A program made the translations under genes and the position numbers. A model generated the notes under the pieces. The model did no database searches. It was not told where the DNA came from and saw only the letters and a program-made list of their open reading frames with translations. From positions 4,584 to 9,977 of the forward strand of contig JAAFHI010000028.1 of the NCBI GenBank assembly GCA_013298335.1: DNA of 5,394 nt, in the 5' to 3' direction. The DNA is from Actinomycetota bacterium (lineage in GTDB: Bacteria > Acidobacteriota > Blastocatellia > Chloracidobacteriales > Chloracidobacteriaceae). Shown in pieces: positions 1-5,394 of this stretch. Within the stretch, counting starts at the first letter, position 1; each line of letters starts with the position of its first letter.

Positions 1-46
1 GCCTTGAAAAATCAACGTGAAACAACAACATCTTCAGACTCCACGA

Positions 47-77
47 ATCGAAAATCTTCAATCGAAAATCGAAAATC
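47..77. repeat. Three copies of the 10-mer ATCGAAAATC
   Basis: Exact copies lie at 47-56, 61-70 and 68-77, the last two overlapping by three bases to give a 7-bp periodicity (ATCGAAA). They sit just downstream of the secretin stop in AT-rich, apparently noncoding sequence (1-80) where I see no gene. On the transcribed strand they read GATTTTCGAT. They may be part of a transcript 3' end, a short tandem repeat, or a dispersed intergenic repeat. Confidence 0.6.
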
Positions 78-80
78 CCG

Positions 81-2732
81 TCAGCGTTCTTCACGCTTCG
101 ACGTCTGCGGCAGGAACGCCACGATCAGCGGCGCGGGATTCGGGACCGCCGCGACGAACTGATTGTCCGTGCCGCGCAATTCGATGATGTCCAGGCGGAG
201 ATCCGCCTGACCGGGGGCAATCACCTGAAAGTCGAAGACGGCAATCTGGCCGGCGGCGGGCACGCCGTTCGGGTTGTTGTTCAAAAGAACGTTGGCGAAA
301 ACCTGTCCGCCGTTGTCGCCGGACTGGAACGATCCGGGCGAGAGCAGCCCGCCGTCACGGATGCCGACGACCTTCAGCACGGCCGGGTTGTAATGCAGAA
401 AGACCGACGCGGCTGAAATCCTGGAAGAATAACCGCTGACGATGGCGGCCACCGTGATGGTCTGACCAACCTGCGGGCGGGCCGTCGGGGTCACGCTCAA
501 CAGGGCCGGGACCGGGTTCTGCCGGGGATTGGTGTTGGCCGGGGGCGTCGAACCGGTCGGAGGGGCCGGCGTGGTCGGGGCGGTACCGGGATTGAACACC
601 CCGCCGCCACCGCCGCCGGTGGTCGGCAGCAGCGACACCGACTGGCCGTCGGAAACGTCCGTGGCGGTGTCGTTGCCGCCGGACTTTCCGTTATCGGGGC
701 GGACGATGCCGTCTCCACCCGGGTTGTTCGACTTGGGTACGCTGGCCGGAATGGTCGGCACCGTGCCGTTCGATGGGGTCGAGGTCGGTGAAACGTTCAT
801 GCCCGGCGCGTCGACTTTGGGCTTCGGCCCGTTCGAAACCGGGTTTTCCATCAGCGTCGCGGCTTCGCGCAACTCGGCGGCATCGGCCTGCGCGACGATT
901 TCGTCAACCGACAGGAAGCGACCGTACTGCAAACCGCTCGGTCCGATGACCGTGTCGAGCGGACCGAACTGAGCCTTGAGTTCTTCCTCGGTAATCGCCC
1001 CGCCCCGCAGGATGTGCGGCGTCACCGTGATGACGATGTGGGTCGCGTCCTTGCTCTGGTTGGGAGTCGCGAAAAACCGTCCGATGATCGGGATGAAGCT
1101 GAGGACCGGAATGCCCGAAACGCCGTTGGATTCGTTCTGCCGCATGACGCTCGCGGTCAGCGCCGTCTCGCCGTCCCGGACCCGCGCCACGCCCTTGACC
1201 TTCCGCTGTGAAATTGGCGGCGTCAGATTCTGCTGGCTGGCGGAGGCCGTCGCGCCCAGACTCGACGATTCAATATTCATTTCCATCTGGACAACGTCAT
1301 CCGTGATGCGCGGCTTGATGGAAATGTTGAGACCCACGTCGCGATACTGCACCTGGTTGAACCCGCCGCCGAGAAAGATTGGCTGCTGCCCGACCCCGGT
1401 CCCCGGCTGCTGCTGCGTCGGGTTGGAGTTCCCGATCTGGATCGGAATCGAAGAGCCAATGTTGACCGAGGCTTCGTTGCCTTCGAATGCCCGCACCTGC
1501 GTCTGGGCGAGCAGTTTCGCCTTGTTCTTGCTTTGCAGGAAACTGAAGGTCGAGGCCGGAAGGGCCAGGCCGAGATTGAGGGCCCCGCCGTACAAACCGC
1601 CGAGACTCGAAAACCCGCTGGATGTCGCCTTGCCGATCGTTCCGGGAGGAGTGAGCGACGCCGGGCTCCGCCCGATGCCGCCGAACGATCCAAGACCGAC
1701 ACCGCTCGTGTCGAACTGATTTCCGATCTGGAGCAGATCACCCTGCGTGATTTCATAGATGTTGACGTCCATCAGGACTTCCGCCTGCGGACGGTCAACC
1801 ATCATGACGATGCGCTCGATGATGTTCAGATTCTCGGCGGAAGCCCGCACCACCAGCATGTTCGCCTGCGGGATGGTCTGCACCTGCTGCGCCATGCCCG
1901 GCCCGAGGATGTTGAGCACACCCTTCACTTCCTCAAGTTTCGCGTTGCGGATGTAGAAGGTCTTGACGTTTGAGTCGTCGTACTTCTGGGCGAGCGGCGA
2001 ACTCGGATTGCGGGTCATGATCAGGAAGGTCCGCGTATCCACCTTGTAGAACTGAAGGTTGTTCGCGTCGAGCACGAGGTCGAGCGCCTTCGCCGCCGAA
2101 ATGTTCTTCACGTTGAGCGTGAAGTTCATGGACTTGATCGTCTGCGCCGTGTTCCGCTCGAAAATCGTGTTGAACCGGAGCTTGGCGCACAGGTTGGTGA
2201 TGATCGTTTCCAGCGGCTGATTATAGAAGGTGTAATCCTGGTTGTAGCGCGTGCCGGTGCTGGTCGGCAGGGCCGGCTTCTTGCTTTCGGCGGTCCGCTG
2301 GAACGGAACGGCTTCGCCTCGCGGATTTGCCTCGATGCCCTGCCGCTTGAGCATTTCCTTCATCTTCGAGAGCGCGATTTCGTTGGTCCGGTCAAAGCTG
2401 TAGCCCTCGCGGTAGGCATGGTAGGCCCCTTCGAAATCGCCCTGCTCCTCAAGCTGTTTTCCGCGCGCGACCGAGAGGATCGAGGCGTTGGTCAGCGCCC
2501 GCTGAAGCCGGAGCTGGTATTCGATGTTGCCCGGGTCCTCGTTGAGCGCCTGCGCGTATTGCTCGGCGGCCTTGTCCCACTGCTTGGCGATTTCGAATTT
2601 CTCGCCCGCCTTGAAAAATTTCTTGCCGTTTCCGGCGTACACGGCGGGAGCGAACATGACCGTGAGCATCAGCACGCACAGCGTCTGGGAAAGCAGACGG
2701 CGAAAACGGGGAACGGAGCGGAGCGTCGGCAT
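81..2732 (-). CDS. Outer-membrane secretin (GspD/PilQ superfamily) with N-terminal TPRs and a C-terminal cohesin-like domain
   Basis: This 883-residue protein should form the outer-membrane channel for the pseudopilus or pilus built by the neighbouring ATPase and platform protein. Residues 1-33 look like a Sec signal peptide: basic start, hydrophobic core, cleavage after VYA. Residues 36-130 are TPR-like helices. An STN/N0-like domain covers about 166-242 and a single N1-like domain about 255-316. The secretin core spans about 319-576 and carries the family signature around GIPVLSFIPIIGRFF (540-554), ending in THIVITVTPHILR. A low-complexity linker (about 631-742, hexaglycine at 706-711) leads to a cohesin-like domain at 743-873. 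N2 and N3 domains and an AMIN domain are not apparent. ATG at 2732 is preferred because the signal peptide follows it directly and AGAGGT lies 8 nt upstream. It ends in TGA and follows gspE after 118 bp. The secretin assignment is firm; the choice between GspD and PilQ is open, so no symbol is given. Confidence 0.95.
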   Translation of the reverse strand: MPTLRSVPRFRRLLSQTLCVLMLTVMFAPAVYAGNGKKFFKAGEKFEIAKQWDKAAEQYAQALNEDPGNIEYQLRLQRALTNASILSVARGKQLEEQGDFEGAYHAYREGYSFDRTNEIALSKMKEMLKRQGIEANPRGEAVPFQRTAESKKPALPTSTGTRYNQDYTFYNQPLETIITNLCAKLRFNTIFERNTAQTIKSMNFTLNVKNISAAKALDLVLDANNLQFYKVDTRTFLIMTRNPSSPLAQKYDDSNVKTFYIRNAKLEEVKGVLNILGPGMAQQVQTIPQANMLVVRASAENLNIIERIVMMVDRPQAEVLMDVNIYEITQGDLLQIGNQFDTSGVGLGSFGGIGRSPASLTPPGTIGKATSSGFSSLGGLYGGALNLGLALPASTFSFLQSKNKAKLLAQTQVRAFEGNEASVNIGSSIPIQIGNSNPTQQQPGTGVGQQPIFLGGGFNQVQYRDVGLNISIKPRITDDVVQMEMNIESSSLGATASASQQNLTPPISQRKVKGVARVRDGETALTASVMRQNESNGVSGIPVLSFIPIIGRFFATPNQSKDATHIVITVTPHILRGGAITEEELKAQFGPLDTVIGPSGLQYGRFLSVDEIVAQADAAELREAATLMENPVSNGPKPKVDAPGMNVSPTSTPSNGTVPTIPASVPKSNNPGGDGIVRPDNGKSGGNDTATDVSDGQSVSLLPTTGGGGGGVFNPGTAPTTPAPPTGSTPPANTNPRQNPVPALLSVTPTARPQVGQTITVAAIVSGYSSRISAASVFLHYNPAVLKVVGIRDGGLLSPGSFQSGDNGGQVFANVLLNNNPNGVPAAGQIAVFDFQVIAPGQADLRLDIIELRGTDNQFVAAVPNPAPLIVAFLPQTSKREER
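83..97 (-). terminator. Weak terminator candidate at the end of the secretin gene
   Basis: AGCGT (83-87) and ACGCT (93-97) form a 5-bp stem with a 5-nt loop covering the last codons and part of the stop. On the transcribed strand it is followed by GACGGGATTTTCGATTTTCG, which has two TTTT runs but not directly after the stem. No better terminator is visible in the 80 bp left of the gene; a true one may lie beyond the edge. Confidence 0.2.
114..506 (-). other. Cohesin-like domain at the C-terminus of the secretin
   Basis: Residues 743-873 of the secretin match the cohesin pattern. An early strand runs through VGQTITVAAIV. The core motif is FLHYNPAVLKVVGIRDGGLL, which resembles the cohesin consensus of a YDP-type turn followed by a strand and a Gly-Leu-Leu stretch. 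Next come an Asn/Gly-rich loop (about 805-823) and the late strands GQIAVFDFQVIAPGQADLRL. In cellulosomes cohesins bind dockerins; outside cellulosomes they occur in many proteins with unknown partners. No dockerin is visible in this window. A related beta-sandwich such as a CBM-type or BACON-like fold is a less likely alternative. Confidence 0.82.
507..842 (-). other. Low-complexity, probably disordered linker of the secretin
   Basis: Residues 631-742 are dominated by Pro, Thr, Ser, Gly and Asn, with almost no aromatic residues and a run of six glycines at 706-711 (plus-strand bases 600-617, GGN codons). The stretch has no recognisable fold. It joins the secretin core and its short charged extension (577-630, with an EEELKAQFG helix-like segment) to the cohesin-like domain. 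A flexible tether of about 110 residues would let the terminal domain sit well away from the channel. Confidence 0.8.
1005..1778 (-). other. Secretin core domain
   Basis: Residues 319-576 form the conserved beta-rich channel domain. Visible landmarks are VLMDVNIYEI at its start, KNKAKLLAQTQVRAFEGNEASVNIGSSIPI in the middle (given here as the stretch 402-431), a YRDVGLNISIKPRI strand pair, and the VSGIPVLSFIPIIGRFF signature near the end. Two Gly/Ser- or Gln/Pro-rich insertions, at about 341-385 and 434-460, fall where secretins vary, in the gate and membrane-spanning loops. Confidence 0.93.
2343..2627 (-). other. TPR-like helical region at the mature N-terminus of the secretin
   Basis: Residues 36-130 contain at least two TPR-like helix pairs. 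The first has FEIAKQWDKAAEQYAQALNEDPGN, in which the W, A-x-x-x-Y and DP spacing are typical (residues 46-69). The second lies around EEQGDFEGAYHAYREGYSFDRTN (95-117). The region follows the signal peptide immediately, so it should be periplasmic. It stands where GspD and PilQ proteins usually start with N0 or AMIN domains. Its partner cannot be read from the sequence. Confidence 0.75.
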
Positions 2733-2740
2733 GGCGGAAC

Positions 2741-2747
2741 ACCTCTT
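2741..2747 (-). promoter_or_regulatory. Ribosome-binding site of the secretin gene
   Basis: The minus strand reads AAGAGGT here, followed by 8 nt and the ATG at 2732. The match and spacing support this ATG as the start. Confidence 0.75.
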
Positions 2748-2757
2748 GCGGGCGCCT

Positions 2758-2775
2758 CGGCCTTCGGTCAGGCCG
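2758..2775 (-). other. Short inverted repeat in the leader of the secretin gene
   Basis: CGGCCT (2758-2763) and AGGCCG (2770-2775) are perfect reverse complements separated by 6 nt. In RNA this gives a 6-bp GC-rich stem 10 nt upstream of the Shine-Dalgarno sequence. It could affect ribosome access or be chance in GC-rich DNA. Confidence 0.35.
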
Positions 2776-2791
2776 CAAGCGAAATAATTGA

Positions 2792-2815
2792 TTTGAAAAG
2801 ACTTCCAGCTTCAAA
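2792..2815. repeat. AT-rich dyad between gspE and the secretin gene
   Basis: TTTGAA (2792-2797) and TTCAAA (2810-2815) are inverted copies with a 12-nt spacer, within the only AT-rich part of the intercistronic region (about 2779-2816). It could be an operator-like site or chance. No convincing promoter accompanies it. Confidence 0.2.
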
Positions 2816-2817
2816 CG

Positions 2818-2839
2818 GCCCGCGAGGATTGTCGCGGGC
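2818..2839 (-). terminator. Intercistronic hairpin after gspE (possible attenuator or partial terminator)
   Basis: GCCCGCGA (2818-2825) and TCGCGGGC (2832-2839) are perfect 8-bp reverse complements around a 6-nt loop, starting 11 nt after the gspE stop codon. On the transcribed strand the stem is followed by CGTTTGAAG, so there is no real U tract. A full intrinsic terminator is therefore unlikely. Partial termination or protection of the upstream mRNA from 3' exonucleases would suit its place between two genes of one operon. Confidence 0.5.
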
Positions 2840-2850
2840 AAATCCGGCGG

Positions 2851-4491
<1,641 letters not shown>

Positions 4492-4496
4492 CTTGT

Positions 4497-4500
4497 ACCT
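4497..4500 (-). promoter_or_regulatory. Ribosome-binding site of gspE
   Basis: The minus strand reads AGGT here, 5 nt before the ATG at 4491. It is a modest Shine-Dalgarno match but the only one near this start. The gap to gspF is short, so translation may also depend on ribosomes arriving from gspF. Confidence 0.5.
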
Positions 4501-4522
4501 GTAAAACTCAAACGTTCAGCGG

Positions 4523-4538
4523 CGACCGTTACCGGTCG
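4523..4538 (-). other. Small hairpin across the gspF stop codon
   Basis: CGACCG (4523-4528) and CGGTCG (4533-4538) are perfect reverse complements around a 4-nt loop that contains most of the gspF TAA. Translating ribosomes would open the stem, so a role in coupling gspF and gspE translation is possible. A 6-bp stem is also common by chance in DNA of this composition. Confidence 0.25.
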
Positions 4539-5394
4539 GCCACGAATTGGAGAATCGGCAAATATAGGGCAAGCACAACCATCAGAACAATCGCGCCCAT
4601 GACCCCCAGCACGACCGGCTCGATGAGCGCCGTGAGCGAGGAAATCCGGACATCGAGTTCCGCGTCGTAGAATTCGGCGACTTCCTCGAGCATGGTTCCG
4701 AGCGAGCCGGATTTCTCCCCGACGCCGATCATGTCGAGGGCCATGGCGGGCAGCCAGCCGGCGCGCTCGAGCGACTCCGTCAGCGGCTGCCCTTCGCGAA
4801 TCTCCCGCATCACGCCCGGCATCGTCTCGCCGATGCCGCGGTTGCCGATGACCTCGGAAGCGATTTCAAGGGCTTCGAGCAGGGTCAGCCCGCCTCCGAG
4901 CAGCGTTGCCGCGCTGCGCGCCAGCCGGGCGGTCGTGCCCTGCCGGATCAGGTCGCCAACGACCGGCAGACGTAGCAGGAGCAGGTCGAGTGACCGCTTC
5001 CCGCGCTCGGTCCGCCGCCAGAGGAAGAAACCGACCGCTCCGACGATGAGAACTGGCAATAACCAGGAGAGATTTCCCTCCACGAATTTCGAAAAACCGA
5101 CCACGACCAGCGTCACCTGGGGCAGATTCGACCCGGACGACTCGTAGAGCGTGGCGAATTTCGGAATCACGTAGGTCGTGAGGAGCGTGACCAGCAGCAT
5201 CGAGGCGATAATCAGAATGATCGGGTAGGTCAGCGTCTTGGTCAGCTTGCGCCGGACCTCGGCGGTGACCTTGGCCTGCGCGACGTAGCGCTGAAGCACC
5301 TTGTCGAGTTCCCCGGAGCGTTCGCCCGCCAGCACTGAAGCCGTGAGCAGGCGGGGAAAGACCTTCGGATGGTGTTCGAACGCCTCGGACAGCG
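4529..5394 (-). CDS. gspF: Inner-membrane platform protein, GspF/PilC family (5' end cut off)
   Basis: GspF/PilC proteins are polytopic inner-membrane platforms that connect the assembly ATPase to pilin subunits. About 287 residues are visible against the usual total near 400, so roughly the first 110-120 lie beyond the right edge. The frame is open to the edge; the GTG at 5335 is an internal valine, because upstream codons read LSEAFEHHPKVFPRLLTAS, typical for the end of the first GspF domain. The visible part has that domain's tail (LAGERSGELDKVL), membrane segments at about residues 57-76 and 109-125 of the fragment, then the second T2SSF domain with GVGEKSGSLGTMLEEVAEFY and a last membrane segment at about 259-282. 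The two GE-SG-L motifs show the internal duplication of the family. It ends in TAA, 37 bp before gspE, in an apparent operon. Confidence 0.95.
   Translation of the reverse strand, partial: LSEAFEHHPKVFPRLLTASVLAGERSGELDKVLQRYVAQAKVTAEVRRKLTKTLTYPIILIIASMLLVTLLTTYVIPKFATLYESSGSNLPQVTLVVVGFSKFVEGNLSWLLPVLIVGAVGFFLWRRTERGKRSLDLLLLRLPVVGDLIRQGTTARLARSAATLLGGGLTLLEALEIASEVIGNRGIGETMPGVMREIREGQPLTESLERAGWLPAMALDMIGVGEKSGSLGTMLEEVAEFYDAELDVRISSLTALIEPVVLGVMGAIVLMVVLALYLPILQFVADR

Noticed and set aside
4..15. Dyad TTGA-AAAA-TCAA near the left edge
   Set aside because: The arms are only 4 bp in AT-rich sequence and the flanking context is cut off, so neither a terminator nor an operator can be supported.
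507..842. Possible gene fusion by sequencing error between secretin and cohesin-like domain
   Set aside because: The frame is continuous through the linker with composition like the rest of the gene, no stop or start signals lie at the junction, and the architecture is one I recall from other genomes.
529..972. A 147-codon plus-strand frame with Pro-rich product
   Set aside because: It is the complement of the secretin linker; the proline run arises from the hexaglycine codons. No independent evidence supports it.
976..1719. A 247-codon open frame on the plus strand opposite the secretin core
   Set aside because: It overlaps conserved secretin sequence on the other strand, and its product is low in recognisable structure with many Pro, Arg and Cys residues. 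I treat it as a shadow.
2784..2814. Possible promoter for the secretin gene, TTGAAG (2809-2814) and AATTAT (2784-2789) on the minus strand
   Set aside because: The spacer is 19 nt and the second box matches only four of six consensus bases. AT-rich DNA gives such matches easily, so I do not call it.
4529..5335. A GTG at 5335 as the start of gspF
   Set aside because: The frame stays open to the right edge, and the upstream codons encode a typical GspF stretch (EAFEHHPKVFPRLL). The GTG is an internal valine codon and the gene is partial.

Overview
The window is a GC-rich bacterial segment (roughly 60% GC by eye). It is almost entirely filled by three genes on the minus strand, transcribed right to left: a type II secretion/type IV pilus inner-membrane platform protein (GspF/PilC family, 5' end cut off by the right edge), a GspE/PilB-family assembly ATPase, and a large outer-membrane secretin (GspD/PilQ superfamily) with a cohesin-like domain fused at its C-terminus. 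All three belong to one envelope-spanning machine that assembles a pilus or pseudopilus.

Layout, in transcription order. gspF runs from the right edge to 4529. A 37-bp gap with a small hairpin and a Shine-Dalgarno sequence leads into gspE (4491-2851). A 118-bp intercistronic region (2733-2850) holds a strong 8-bp hairpin just after the gspE stop, an AT-rich stretch, a second hairpin and a good ribosome-binding site for the secretin gene (2732-81). The last 80 bp at the left edge are AT-rich, hold no gene, and carry three copies of the 10-mer ATCGAAAATC. The same direction and short gaps suggest an operon, with the larger gspE-secretin gap a plausible point of differential expression.

How the parts work together. 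By family knowledge, the cytoplasmic ATPase (intact Walker A, Asp box, Walker B, His box and tetracysteine zinc site) drives the GspF platform, which extracts pilin-like subunits from the inner membrane; the secretin forms the outer-membrane channel. No pilin, prepilin peptidase, PilT, or GspC/PilMNOP-type gene is visible, so the sequence does not decide between type II secretion and a type IV pilus.

The most interesting item is the secretin. It has a signal peptide, an N-terminal TPR region, only one STN/N0-like and one N1-like domain, a canonical secretin core, a low-complexity Pro/Thr/Gly/Asn linker with a hexaglycine run, and a terminal cohesin-like beta-sandwich. From memory, secretins with TPR and cohesin parts and ATPases with the motif FTTVHANN occur in Acidobacteriota and some other diderm lineages. 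Acidobacteriota is therefore my best guess for the source, but it is an inference and was not tested by a search.
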